Shown: positions 33,819 to 46,104 of the stretch, in pieces
Layout of the letters: every line of letters begins with the position of its first letter
How positions within the stretch are numbered: position 1 is the stretch's first letter
From: Agriotes lineatus
Taxonomy: Eukaryota > Arthropoda > Insecta > Coleoptera > Elateridae
DNA: 64,000 nt
Assembly (NCBI GenBank): GCA_940337035.1
Contig: CALNHX010007678.1
Location: 1-64,000, forward strand
Direction: 5' to 3'
The notes under the pieces: model-generated
The model's database searches: none
What the model saw: the letters and a program-made list of their open reading frames with translations, nothing else
What the model was told of the DNA's origin: nothing
Position numbers and translations under genes: made by a program

Positions 33819-35336
33819 AGCAAAAGCAAAGATACCTTTGGAATTTTGAAGTCATCTCTATTATAACACCAGAAAATTAGAAGCTGTCATTTGACATTTC
33901 TTATTATGAAATAATTTTTTTGTCAATAATTTCTAAATAATTTATTTTAAAAATGTTACCAGAACATAAAATATTTATAATAGAGGCATATTCTCGAAAT
34001 GGACAATGGTAATTGGTAGTACTCTGCAAATGCTTGTTTAAACGAATTTAGAGAAAGATTTCCTATCGTTGAAATATTAGCAACGGACTTTTTTTATCAA
34101 GTACGACGTACTGTAGCTGCATTCAGGGAAATTTGTAGTGTATCAGACAGACCAAGAAGTGGTAGACCGCATGTGGGAACTGCGGAACAAATTGCAAATG
34201 TCCCAAATCGAATGCAAAACGAACCCTCCACATCAATCCGAAGGCTCGCTCAAGAAGTGAATTTGAGTTATGGTACTTGCCGTACAATTCTAAAAAAAGA
34301 TTTAAATATGCATCTATACAAACTACAAATGTATCAAGAGCTCCTACCTCCAAATTTCAATAAGATAATTTTATACTGTAACTGGTTTTTGCAACATTTA
34401 AGTAATAATGTTTTGGATTTGACTTTTTTCTGATAAGTCGTGGTAAATAGCTCATTAATTCACAAGTAATGGGCTTATGGAGCGCTAATAATCCACATTT
34501 CTTTCGTGAAGCTTCTTTGCATTGCCCTAAAGTAGGCGTTTGGGTAGCGTGCTCTCGCCGGAGAATTATTGGACCAATATACTTTGAAGATACAATAAAT
34601 GCCGAAAGATATCAAAATAACATTCTTGAATAATTTGTGAATCAGCTCCACGACGATGAAATTCGACAAGGTTACTTGCAACAAGATAACGCAACCCCTC
34701 ATGTAGCTGGAAACACGTTGGAGTATCTACAGCAGTTCTTTAATGACCGATAAATTTGAAAAAGATCTTTGGCGACCCAGGTCTTGTGATCTCACCCTTT
34801 TGGATTACTTGTTATTTCCACTTCGAAAAAATTCAGTATTTAAAACACCTGTACATACGATTTTAGAACTAAAAGAATCACCGAGGCATATAATTTAAAA
34901 ACTCCAGAATTGTTGCAAAGTGTCTTCGAAAATATGAAACGCCATGTGAGGTTATGCTTGCAAGAAGAAGGGATCCATTTTCAGCACCTCCTGTAAATGT
35001 GTATAAACTGTAGAATGTTGTAACATATGGCAACTTTGAATTTGGTTAGACTGATGTGGGGTTATGTTCACCTAACCTGCAATTTAAGTGGTGTCTCCAT
35101 TAACACAAAAGTTATGCTAATTTGATTTTATTAATTTTGTTCTAAATGCTCTCCATTGTGATTTTAATTTTCTCTTTATTAAATTTAGTAAGTTTCCTTA
35201 CAAGACTGCATTTTTTAATTTAAACGTCAATAACGGCATTGACAAGAATCAACATAAATTAAATATAATTTTCTGGTGTCATAATACACATGACTTCAAA
35301 ATTCCAAATGTATCTTTGATGGAGTTACTTTTTGTC
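33819..35336 (+). mobile_element. mariner-type transposon with DUF4817-like protein
   Basis: Terminal inverted repeats of about 55 bp: left core CAAAGATACCTTTGGAATTT, TGAAGTCATC, ACACCAGAAAATTA (33826-33881), inverse at about 35264-35336. The left end lacks about 12 bp present on the right (AGTAACTCCAT). The interior codes for one degraded transposase. Confidence 0.7.
33953..34997 (+). pseudogene. Tc1/mariner-superfamily transposase (DUF4817 type), dead
   Basis: From ATG 33953 the N-terminal helix-turn-helix zone is readable in pieces (FRERFPIVEIL, DRPRSGRPHVGT), followed by an open stretch with STSIRRLAQEVNLSYGT and the linker WFLQHL (34173-34433). The catalytic core follows with breaks: a SDKSW-type first aspartate near 34425, SQVMGLWSANNPHFF, KVGVWVA, RRRIIGPIYFEDT, QQDNATPHVA with the second aspartate (34683-34712), and LWRPRSCDLTLLDYLL with the third acidic position (34770-34815). 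Several stops and frameshifts prevent expression. The family is abundant in insect genomes. Confidence 0.75.
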
Positions 35337-38300
35337 AATTTGTTGAGCTTTTTCGAACGGGCGCGGGCGCCAGTTAACGCGGTATTAGTTAAGCAGCTAT
35401 CGTCTAGCAAACAGTGTGTGCGTATTAAGTGTGATGGTTTCGCGTAATGTATCAGCCATTTTGGAAAAAATGTCGGCCAAATGTTGTCATTTGTCGATGT
35501 CGTCGGATTTAATTATTCACAAGGCGCAGCCTACAAATCTGAAATTTAACTTCCCGTTTCGTAGTTGTGCAGTAGAATTTCATTTCGATCCCTGGGCTGA
35601 TATTTGAGGAACTCCTTTAATTTTTCCATTAATCAATGTCCAAATACCCTGTATAGCGATGCTCTACGCTGACGCAGATCTGAAAAATTCTTTTGTATCG
35701 ACGCCAGTTACCAACACTTCGAACTAAAAGTGCATATCTTTTATCAGAAGATCCAGATCCGCAGGCGCGCACCCTTCTACACCCATGGTTTACACTGTTC
35801 GTCTGATTTTGGCTTAGCGCCGAGGGTTGACTTATTCTGGTTTTTAAAGCTCAGTTATATTTGTAAACAATGTATGTGGTGAATTATGTTGAAAGTACAG
35901 GAACAGTTTAAGCGAACAAGCTATCAATAATGCTTCTCCGTGAAATTCTACCGGGGTTTGCTCCTCCCAAACTACTAGGAATCTTCTTGCAACGTGACGT
36001 CACGATCAGGCCAAATTCCTAAGTCTTGAGTTTCCGTTGGGGCCCGCTTAAATTTACTTCATGTGAGTTGTCCTAATATACATTATTAGTAGTTCTCAAA
36101 TACCATGCTGTATAACCTATTTGTTATGCGAAATGCAGTTACACTAAATTGTAAAGTAAGATAAGTGCATCGGAAATCACCACGCAAGGCAGAAGGTGAG
36201 CACACTTTCCATAGTTGAGGAAAAGCTTCCTGGTGGGTACCAACGTTCTATCTAATCTATCTAATTGGGCAGATTGCAATTTGTTTTGATTATCGAGAGC
36301 GAGCCTTTTATTTCAGTCTACAACCCATCTTCCTGTTGAATGACTGAACCACTTTTTTGGCTTGTTGTGGGTCCGAAACGGGTTTTTCTCATAACATAGT
36401 TTAGAATCGATACTAAAAAGAAACATACGGAACAAAAATGGTATTATTGACACTGAAACGTGGCCTCCAAAACTTAAGTTCACAAACTGACTGAAAAAAT
36501 TATTATTTTTCTGTAATTTGCAACAAAGGACATAATTGCCCTTCCATTTCAGCAATAGGTATACAATAACACAACTTCATATAGGTTATCGCAATTGTAA
36601 ACGACCATAGTCTTACTACGTATATACTAAAGCCTCTAGAAGTTTGTTTACAAGTTAGTAATTTACTGCTTGATCAAAGGAACTAGATTATCAGATAGTA
36701 ATTTTCGGAAGATCGAACCAACTATCTTAAAAAAGGAAAGCCATCATGAACAGAGTCGCTCATACTACAATTGGCAGGAGTACACTTTAAATAGAATATA
36801 GGGGTATTTGTAATTTAGTTCGTGCGGGCAACCGCGGTTTGATTTAAATGTTCTGTTTTTTTAAACTTAATTTGCTACTTATACATATAAACTCCTAATG
36901 CGACTAAACGTTGTACTCCAAGAATATATCCATGAATATTATAGTCGTAAATATATTGTAAAACACTGCCATATAATAGATTATAATAGATACAGTTTTA
37001 AGAATGACATAAAATTTAGAAATTTATGGAAACTATATTCTAACTAATATGAAATAAAGAAACTTTTAAACGTTCTGTGAGTTATTAACTGGAAATGAGA
37101 ATAAACGTGTCGAGCTGCTGTATTACATTTTTAAACTTCACCAGTCCAGTGAAGTTGTTCACATACGTAAAAATCGTATGGCATAAATGAGGGATTAACC
37201 TTCAGTTACAGGTTAAGCTCATATAGGCTTTTACTGTTTAATAAATTAGAACTATGTTTAAAAATGTAGAACTACAAAATAGTAACAACCAGCAAAAGTG
37301 GAAATTTTCTAAATTACTTGTAGGCACATAGTTTCGGGTGCCCCCGGGCTAATTTAATTATTTCCTGGATTCAGATCGGTTCACATGCATAAATTTACAA
37401 GAACTGGCGACTTACCAGAAATTCCATAGCGCCCCTGCGGTCTGGGGTTTTAAATCAGAAACATGATATTGGGGGGGGGGGGGGGTCAAGGCGAACGGCG
37501 AGCCTTTTCATATAGCAGGTGGTCACACACTCCCGTCCGTAAACATAATCTCAGCCAATTCCACAAATAGTCATGCAAGCAAAACAACAAGCATTCAGCT
37601 TTTAGAAGGAGGTTTTATAACCCCCCACGTCGTTCCCACGTCGCATCTCGAAGAAGACATCATCAGGTATATTATTCGGTGCACCTTCGGTGATGTTCCT
37701 GTAATAATCGTGAAAACACGGAGGCTTACCGCTTCTAGTACGCATTAACCGAACCTTAACTGCATCAATGAGTCGAGCTCTTGTCAATGTAACCCGCAAT
37801 TACGGTGGCCGCATGGACCGTAAAAGGCACAGATACAAGGCATCTTTGGGAGACGGGCTTCCCAAGCCATCCAGACGCGCTATCTGGAGTCACTGATTAG
37901 CAAGGTGCTTAACAGGTCAGGTATCGTGGGCCATCTCGCCGAATGGCCACTGATCCAGGCACGAGAGCGCTCTCCACAGCGAGTTGACCCCTGGCCAACG
38001 ATACAATGAACAACGACCCAATTAATAAAGCTGTCTACAATCAGCCTCAGTTCGAACAATAACGAATGTTCGACCCCGCTGTTCAATAACTACATTTGCA
38101 AGCTACGCAAGCATTAGCATTTCTTTTTACAGACCTTGTCGTTTGATCCGCTCTCTTATAAGTTATAATTCATATAACTTACACAATTCAATCACTTCAA
38201 AACACATAATTGCGGTAGAATTACACCAGCGGTGGATTAGCTTCCACGTTCACACGCATGCGACCTCGCCCACCGACTGCCAAAAGCACCTCCGAGCCCT

Positions 38301-39002
38301 CGCATTGTACAAAACTGCCACCCTCGGTCGCTTCGGGTTTACAACATTCCAATATGGGAATGCTCGGCTAACCTCCGCAAAGGCCCATCGATATTTCCAA
38401 ACTACTACAGAAATCGCCGCCCGATTCATAAAAAAAGCCCTGTGTTAAATTTAGGAAGTATCTTATTTCAGTGGTTGGGTTAGACTAAAGCCCATAATTA
38501 TACGAATACATATAAAATAATAGAATATTTTCAAACAGCCCCAAGAACACAAGAGTAAATACTACAACATACTGATCAAAATAAGAAACAGAATAACATT
38601 TACAGTACTTCCATTACGCTATTGTTCAAGCAATTCTGCAAATGTGTTAGCAGTCAGGTGCAATGTAGCTGTTATCAAGAATAATTTACAAGTACACTGC
38701 CACTACCGCTGCTGATAAATTTTTAATGGTGTAGATTAATCAAGTAGAGCACTCTATGTTAATATGCACTTTCTAATCAATTTGCAAGCAAACGTAAACC
38801 AAGATGAATAAAATAGTTGGCTTTGCATTAATAAAGTGTGATTAAGCGACTGTTAATTATATGCTTGACGCCTATCAATAATTTAGAATTCTCATGTTGA
38901 AAATGGAAATCATCAATAAATTGTGTTTATTGTGCATGACATAAGCATCGGCGCCCGTAAATTATTGCTGATTATGTGCTCCATTCATCCTAGTTTTATG
39001 AC
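35337..39002. other. no gene recognised
   Basis: No domain-bearing frame. A run of 15 G lies at 37471-37485. From about 37600 to 38340 the base composition is less AT-rich and frames at 37602-37799 and 37880-38086 (minus) are open, but I recognise no protein; an old LTR or gene fragment is possible. Confidence 0.4.
37471..37485 (+). repeat. G15 homopolymer
   Basis: Fifteen consecutive G residues in AT-rich sequence; length is prone to sequencing error. Confidence 0.85.
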
Positions 39003-39014
39003 TTGCTTGTTTTA

Positions 39015-39208
39015 ATGCAACTGCTTTGTTTGCTCGGCTGCACCAAGAACACCACAACCGCAACTGTAGCTGAGCGCAAAGTTAACTTTATGATTTTCGA
39101 TGTTGCTCCCAGCCAGAGTAATGAGTCTGTGAATTATGAATATACTTCCAGCACAGATTTCTATGTACACAGTGTAAGCTCTTTAGTGGTAACAGGACAG
39201 AAACTATT
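39015..39208 (+). CDS. candidate coding exon, unknown protein
   Basis: An open frame from ATG 39015 (open back to 39003) runs to a strong splice donor, GTAAGT, at 39209. About 65 residues are encoded: a short hydrophobic start MQLLCLLGC, then a polar segment with NTTTAT, ERKVNFMIFDVAPSQSNES and SVSSLVVTGQKLL. A pyrimidine-rich TCATCCTAG acceptor-like site lies upstream at about 38984-38993. The composition is more protein-like than other frames nearby, and the start resembles a short signal peptide. I do not recognise the family and see no partner exon. Confidence 0.3.
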
Positions 39209-39321
39209 GTAAGTAACTAGTCGCCTATACAATTTTGCATCATGCCTATGTGTGACGTTGAAAGAACTTATTCTTGCGAGAAAGTATCAGCAAGTGTCAT
39301 TCATATGAGCAGAACGACGGC

Positions 39322-39380
39322 GTGGAGCGGTGGTAAGAGCACTATACTGGCATTAAACGAGTCCTCGTTTCGAATCCTCG
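39322..39380 (+). repeat. tRNA-like sequence / SINE head
   Basis: GTGGAGCGGTGGTAAGAGC resembles a tRNA D-arm and A box; GTTTCGAATCC (39367-39377) is a B box with one mismatch. The sequence does not fold into a full tRNA by eye, so a SINE head or tRNA pseudogene is likely. Confidence 0.45.
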
Positions 39381-41807
39381 AGCAGACAGTGTTTTCCATA
39401 GTCCACTGAACCGGCACAGGACCTGATTGCCATTCGCCATTAGGATACATTAACGGCACTCTTCACAGAAAATTGGTCTACAGGGAATAGTAACCTGACC
39501 ACATACAACTTCGAATTATCAGCAAACTCTTGAGTCTGTCGGGGAAACCTTTTCACTCCCTTTACTTCACATGAATTTACACGAGCATTAACACAATGAG
39601 GAAGGCATTTTAGGTTTAGTGCGTGCATATTGTTATGTATTTATTTAGGCCTCTTATACGTTAACACTGAAAATAAATAACTGCCAAAGTGTGTCTCAGT
39701 TGTTCTACATCTAATAAGTTGGTTACAAACTTACATTGAATAATCACAAATTAAATATTTTTGAAGCTTACTTCACCATGGATAATTCTTTTCTTCTTCT
39801 GGTAAATATGTACTAGTTTATCAGTTCCTTCACCCTCAACTCCTATCATTCTTCCCTGATAAGAATGATCATATCTAGTTATCACTCTCACTACAATATT
39901 GTAGATTTTAAAAACTTTATCATACTACGCATTACACTGAATCTTGAAAAAAACTATTTTGATATGGATTTCAGTCTACTGTATTTACTGTCTACATTTG
40001 TACATACAACATTATTTTCTCTAAATGTACTGCTAGAAATTCGCAGAAAGATTGAAGTTAGAATATTTTGACCACCCACCAGGACTACATATAATGATGC
40101 AAGAAAAATCGATAGCAAGATAGTCCCTAGTAGAAGAGCAATGTCATGGCTGAAAAATCTGAGACAATTGTTTGAGAAATCTATAATCGACTGCTCTGAG
40201 CAGCTGTAAACAAGGTTAAGATTGCTAATAAGGTGGCCAGGATCATCAACAGCGATTGAAAATAATATAGATAAGTATTTGAACTAACTCGCATATATCA
40301 TTGAAATCTTTTAAAGAAATCGAAACGGCGTCAAATCTGCTTAGATAAGCAAGAAAAAATTTAGCCTTTATAGCAACATCTAAACGTTAACACACACATC
40401 CAAAAACTTTAACAAAATAGTACTGAGAAATTGACACTAAATGAGTGTAACAAAGTCACCAAATTATTTCCGTACAATCCGGGGTACCTCAAGAGATCGG
40501 ATTCGAACCACTTTCCTCCCTTCTATTCACATCTCGTCTGCCAAAGACTGATATTCGATTGAGAAAAGACGCCTCTCGGCCTCGGGGCCTCAAGAACTCA
40601 TCTTTTCTCATGTGACTTATTTGTAATATAACTCACTTGTACCATAAATAACTATTATCCAACATCTAATTATAAGGCTAACATTAGATCGATTATAGAC
40701 CTATAAAGTGGCTCATAACTCACTAGTGAGATAAAAACCGTAAGTCCTTCAACATAACTCGCCGAACAGAAATAGTTCTCCCTACAAGAGATTGCTACAT
40801 TTAAATAGAAGTTTTCTGTTGGTCCTATTTCTAAAACTCGTATTACAAGCCAGCGCGTATATAGATCAAGCTCCTCTAGGTAATTTAGCTCACTACCAAT
40901 GAATTTATTATTTTGAATTTTTGCAGCTGTCAAAATTTGTATTTTTGGAGGTATTTATTGAGTTATTGGATACAATTTTCTATGGTACGCGTGTGTTATT
41001 CCAAATAATTCATTAGAGAAAATATCCCACTCGGCCTAAAGGTCTCGTGGATTGATTGTATTATAACACACTTCTACCATAAATAACTAGTATACTTACA
41101 CAGTAAGATATATTATTTTAGTATAATAGTACACTAACTTAACACGCCTGTCTAATGCAAAAGGGTAAGCGACCATTCTCACCTGATTTAACTTCAAGGA
41201 GCTTTTGACTTCTTCGGACTTTCTTCTACCATCTTTTGCCCTTTTTCTTTTAACCACTTTAAGCGTTTCTTCTTACTGGGGCGGATGTGCACTTTTGGAT
41301 AAAAGCACTAAATTTGGTATGCAGATCATACATAAGCAAAAAACACTTATTGCAATGAAGCCCAACAATCAGACATCTGTTTCAAATTGGCAGCTCAAGA
41401 TGGCGGCGATTCTAATTTATAGTTTCTCAAATGTCTGAAAGATGTCAGCTGAAAGCTACAGAGCGTCTAATTTTACAAATGTTACGTTCTTACAGTTTTA
41501 TGGATGACACTAGTAATAACCGGAGCTGAGACGAATCGGAAATGGGTTTGACTCCGAATCATTAAAAATTATTCGAATAGCGGCTACCAGGTTGTATCCT
41601 TTTTATAGAAAACAAATTACTCGGATTTTTTCTTCAGATTATAAATCCAAATCTTTAGTTTAACCTTCAAATTATTATTACAGTGTACAGCTACAGTTGG
41701 ATAACTGAAACCGTGGTTCATAACTACTTCTAAAACATAATTGCAAAGCGTCTGAAAATAATCTATTAACGCTTTATACTCGTATAAAATGAGACAGTAC
41801 TGTACTT
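39381..41807. other. no gene recognised
   Basis: AT-rich. A degenerate direct repeat is visible around 40575-40665 and 41026-41095 (CTCGGCCT, then TAATATAACTCACTT-type, then TACCATAAATAACTA). No coding region is recognisable. Confidence 0.4.
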
Positions 41808-42662
41808 CTGTGGCAAAAAGGCATAAGGGTATAAGTCGACTTATGTCATTTTTAATTTTATTAATGCCCCGTGTCCAGAGCAATATCGGGCATATAAATA
41901 CAAGAGGATATAAGTCTACATTGCCATAACCGCATTGTTACAGCAAGTTTTCTAAATGGGATATGTAGACTTATTCTCTGAAAATTCACAAAAAATTTAA
42001 AAATAACAAATTTAGTCAATGGCAAACAGATACATGTGTACTAATACCCCGAGTCAAAGCTTTTCGTTTTTGTTGGAAACACATAACTTATGTACACTTA
42101 TACTACGAGTGCATTTCCATGCAGGTGCAATAGCATGTTTTAGCGGTCCAGTTTTCCAGTGTTATTATTAGTTATTATAGTGTAGTTTAATGAATAAGTG
42201 CCAAATGGACACACGCTCACGTGCGTACAAAGTTTTGCAGAAGTGCTGTAAAAAGGACTAAACCGGTAAGTTTACACATAACCTCACATTATTCGAACTC
42301 GAAACCACATATTCTTGTTTAGTTTATGTCTAAATATGCTGTTTTGTCATAGTAATTATTGATCAGAAAATACATATTCCGGGAAATTGCAAAGCTATAT
42401 ATCAACTTATACCCTCTTGCTATTTCATACAATGAATAAAAATAAATGCGATAAGGTATAAGTTCCGTATTTATTTATTTTCTAGTAGAAATAGTTTTCG
42501 GAATCAATAGCAAAGCAAGCTGTAGTCAATAAATCGACTTGATTCTTTTGATTACCAGCGAAAAGAATTAAATGTTGTTCTCAAATCTCCAGAAAAATAG
42601 TTTTTTGATGTTCCTGTAAAATGATCATTTTTGACTTATACCCTTTTGCCTTTTCACCACAG
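41808..42662. mobile_element. 855-bp TIR element with ACTT duplication
   Basis: Left end CTGTGGCAAAAAGGCATAAG then GGTATAAGTC; right end is its inverse with four mismatches over about 30 bp. ACTT lies directly outside both ends (41804-41807 and 42663-42666). The GGTATAAGT motif also recurs inside in both orientations. No protein is encoded. Confidence 0.6.
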
Positions 42663-43989
42663 ACTTATAATGATAATACATTCATATTCTCATTTGGGTA
42701 TTTCGCCACTCTGAAAATTAAAAATATTAAACAACGAACGTTTCGAGGGGCAATCGGCCCTCGTTATCACGATTAACAATTGGTTGGGAGACTTCTTCCG
42801 TCACCTTGTCGTTTATTCGTATTTTGGGCTTGGTCTGAGTATTTAGTTTATAACGGACTAGTTCGTGTCACCTTGATATTTAATAATAACCTTGCTAGAT
42901 TTAAGCCAAACTGTATTTCTTACATCCTAATAATTAGGTTACGACGAATATATTTAAAACATGCATCGAATGTTTCGAACGCCAGATCGTTGATTCAGTC
43001 GTTGCGGCTATTAATACAATCAAAGCGGGTTGTGAGCGAACGGAGGCAGGAAGTAAGTCGTCACTTGCTAGTAGGCGAACAAACGTGCAAACAAAAGGGA
43101 CACCACGTGAAGCATTAAAGTGCGACTGAGAGTTTAAGTGTTGGCCTGCGTTAAGAGCAGTCGACGCCTCGTTATTCTTGAGCCGAGATACAGCGAGAGC
43201 AGACATCCACCTTGGAAACAACACCGAACTACCGATAATTCTTTATAGCCGAAAGCCGCTATTCTAGTTTCAAAGAATCAGTTGATCTTGTCAATGTACG
43301 GGACCATTTGGAGCAACTATAACGCTTAGTTCCTATAAATAACTCCTACGACCGAATGCATGATCCAGAAAACTGTTGGAGTAGAAACGTAACAGCAAAC
43401 TATGAAGAGATTGCGCAATAGCTTGGACAGCGCGTCAGTACGAAGCGCTTGCATCATCCTGCTGGCGTATCGCGTAAGCTGATTTCAAGCGACCAAAGGC
43501 AGAGCCGTAATAAGTGAATGTCTGTAAGGAATTTCAACATTGTTAGCACTGTTGGTTTTCTGGCTTAGGTCTTATGATCAATAAGTTCACCTACACTTAA
43601 GGAGTGCATTGAAGCATGTAGATTCAACATTAAACTCGTTGCTTAGCTATTATTGATAGCGTATACCATCTCTATATTACCATTGTGTGTTCTTTTGTGT
43701 ATTTTCATGCATGTATGTTCTTTTCCAGAGTATATGTACTTGCATGTAGACCGTTTGGTTTTTATTCCTAGCAGGGTTTGCATATATGATTACAGAATTA
43801 TAGATGATAACAGGCAGGCAGAAACAATTTATATTGTCAAATCCTTAGCCGTACTGAGGTAAGAGCGGGTCATGTGCTTCTACGACTGGGTTAATTAGCA
43901 AACAAAGGGCAATCTAAATGCACAGTAAAGCAGAGTAAAGGGCACGGGAAAAAGCCGAAATTACAGGTTATGGTACTCAAAGCTAGTTC
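42663..43989. other. no gene recognised
   Basis: Open frames at 42780-43118, 42934-43224 and 43653-43862 show no domain; no repeat from elsewhere in the window was noticed. Confidence 0.4.
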
Positions 43990-44170
43990 TCAATAAAAGT
44001 GCGACTACAAGTTAAGTGATAATTGTAATTATATCAATGGGTAGGTCTTTTTTCTAATATGGCTTACACATCGTTCAGATTGATTGTGTAAAAGGCCTTA
44101 GTTAAATCTATAGAGCACATATACAGGGGTTTATTATATTGTATAGCATTTTCTGTAAATTGACATATAA

Positions 44171-45353
44171 TAATAATAATAATAATAATAATAAAGGGTC
44201 TTTATTTTCCAACATACGTTAATATGTACATAATTAAGGAGAATAAACGCAATATGTGTAGTTGGAAAAGTGCCGAAGATCAGATAGCACTTCCACAAGG
44301 AACATGCTCCTGTTTTCCATCTTAAGCGCTAGACTTTTAGATATTTACAAATAAACAGTGTACGACATAAAAAGAAAAAAAAATGCTGCTTTCACAGTAA
44401 CAAGTTTGATAGATTCAGTAGTTAGTAGTACTACGAATAGTTTAGATTGGTATCCCTAGGTCAGTAAGAAATTTTAAAGGTTTATAAGATATTTTTTGTA
44501 ATTGTATTTAAACGCAGATAATGATTTTTTTTATTTGAGAGGGTATCGAGTTGTAAATTTTCGTGATTTGGTATGAGAACGATCGCTTAAACAATTCGGT
44601 TCGATGGGGAGGCGGAGTAAGCGTTCCTTTGTAACGTATATTTATATTATGTACGTCTGCTCGAAATGAGATTTTGTTATTTAGATATTTTGGAGCTTTA
44701 TGGGTAATAATTTTATGAAATAAGCAAGCTGAATGTAGCAAACGCCTCTTAGACATATTTAGCCACTCGATCTCAGATAGTTTATGTGAGACATGATGTC
44801 TACGTCTTATCCCAAAAATTAATCGTAGACACGAGTTTTGAACTACCTGAACTCTGCGAGCATCTTCGGCATCTATGCACGGGCCATATACAGTATCAGC
44901 AAAGTTAAATTTGGACAGCACTAAAGACTCGCAGAGCATAATTTTAACTTTTCGATTAAGAAAATGCCTGTTGTTATATATCATTTTTAGATTTGTGTAT
45001 GCCAGTCGGATGCAATTACTAATGTGAGGCTTACATTTTAAAGAAGTATCAAAAATTAGTCCTAAATTCTTGGCTTTTTCAACAGGAGCTATATTATGAC
45101 CGTCTACTTTTATCTGTAGTCTATTTGCAAGTTCAGATCTGACATTAGGTTGTCCAAATAACAAAACTGAGGTTTTAGAAGCGTTAATATTTAGAGAATG
45201 TAATTTACATTTCTCGATTAAAGTATTGATATCTCGGTTAATTTTGTTAACTGCATCTGCATAGTTATGTGGGTAGAAAGAGTAGTACAGCTGTGTATCG
45301 TCGGCATAACAGTGCATATTACAATGTACAACAAACCTCCAAAAGTGGGAGGT
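44171..45353 (-). mobile_element. LINE B, 5'-truncated, inserted in LINE A
   Basis: It starts inside RT (TSHFWRF, then YADDTQLYYSF with the catalytic YADD) and ends in a (TTA)n tail (plus-strand TAA run, about 44168-44195). ATATAA flanks both sides (44165-44170 and 45354-45359), a target duplication partly merged with the tail. Orientation is the same as the host LINE. The YADDTQLY motif and PPPHRTELFKRSFSY near the C-terminus suggest a CR1/Jockey-group element. Confidence 0.8.
44508..45353 (-). CDS. LINE B reverse transcriptase C-terminal part (truncated)
   Basis: An open frame of about 281 codons belongs to LINE B; an upstream ATG at 45371 is LINE A sequence read in another frame. YADDTQLYYSF is the RT active site. 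KTSVLLFG and LGLIFDTSLKCKPHI are conserved thumb-region blocks. The C-terminal 150 residues are the usual LINE extension. With fingers and most of the palm missing it cannot be an active RT. A 3' UTR of about 310 bp separates the stop from the tail. The intact frame suggests a fairly recent insertion. Confidence 0.75.
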   Translation of the reverse strand, partial: TSHFWRFVVHCNMHCYADDTQLYYSFYPHNYADAVNKINRDINTLIEKCKLHSLNINASKTSVLLFGQPNVRSELANRLQIKVDGHNIAPVEKAKNLGLIFDTSLKCKPHISNCIRLAYTNLKMIYNNRHFLNRKVKIMLCESLVLSKFNFADTVYGPCIDAEDARRVQVVQNSCLRLIFGIRRRHHVSHKLSEIEWLNMSKRRLLHSACLFHKIITHKAPKYLNNKISFRADVHNINIRYKGTLTPPPHRTELFKRSFSYQITKIYNSIPSQIKKIIICV

Positions 45354-45483
45354 ATATAACGAATAGAGCATCCGTTGTGGATCTATTTTTTTGGAAATCT
45401 TGTTGTTCTTCGGTTAGGTGTATTTCGTCAGTTACAATCGTTTTCAGCACACTGGTAAATAGTTAGAGTTGCGTAGTGTTATA

Positions 45484-45938
45484 TACGAATGCCGCCGAGA
45501 CGAGAAAATTCTCGATTTTGTCTCGTCTCGAAATTTGAGATCGAGATTGACATTTTTCGACCTCGAACTTTCGAGACGAGATTAATCAATTTTCGAATAT
45601 TCGAGACGAGATTAACCATATTCTCAATTTCGACAGCTTCTCAATATTATTTTTAAAACCTGCATAAAATCGTTGCATAATAGACCTGCTAGTTGTGATG
45701 CCGCCGACACGAGTCGTTCGCGATCTCGTCTCAAAATTCGAGATCGAAATTGACGAACTTCGATCTCGAATATTTCTTAATAAGTCATGGAGAAATAAAA
45801 TTCAACACTCAATATTCAGTACACACAGCATATATTTAAAATTCGAGAACCCAGATTCTCGATTTCGACATCGAAAATCAACTTTCGACAATTTTCCAGA
45901 TTGAGATCGAGAATGGGTAAATCCCGTCTCGTCTCACT
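45484..45938. mobile_element. TCGAGA-rich tandem insertion in LINE A
   Basis: Two diverged units of about 209 bp (ATGCCGCCGA at 45489 and 45698) rich in TCTCGA/TCGAGA/CGAGACGAG words. Both ends carry GAGACGAGA followed by ATTCTCGAT in inverse orientation, a rough TIR. TAT sits at both edges and may be the target duplication. LINE A RT sequence resumes on both sides (ENYRD at right, NTTQL and LFTSVLK at left). Confidence 0.6.
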
Positions 45939-46104
45939 AGTATTATGTCTCTATAGTTTTCTGGGGTTTTCTTGTTTTCTGTTTTAAATACTGGAATTGT
46001 AATGCTGCGCTTCCAGTCGTCTGGTATTACACCGGTGTCTAATATGAGTTTGAAAAAGTTCGTCAGATCCATAATCAGGTGGTTTCCTCCGTATTTGATT
46101 AATA

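Noticed and set aside
39322..39380. Functional tRNA gene
   Set aside because: A and B boxes are present but I could not fold a proper acceptor and anticodon arm.
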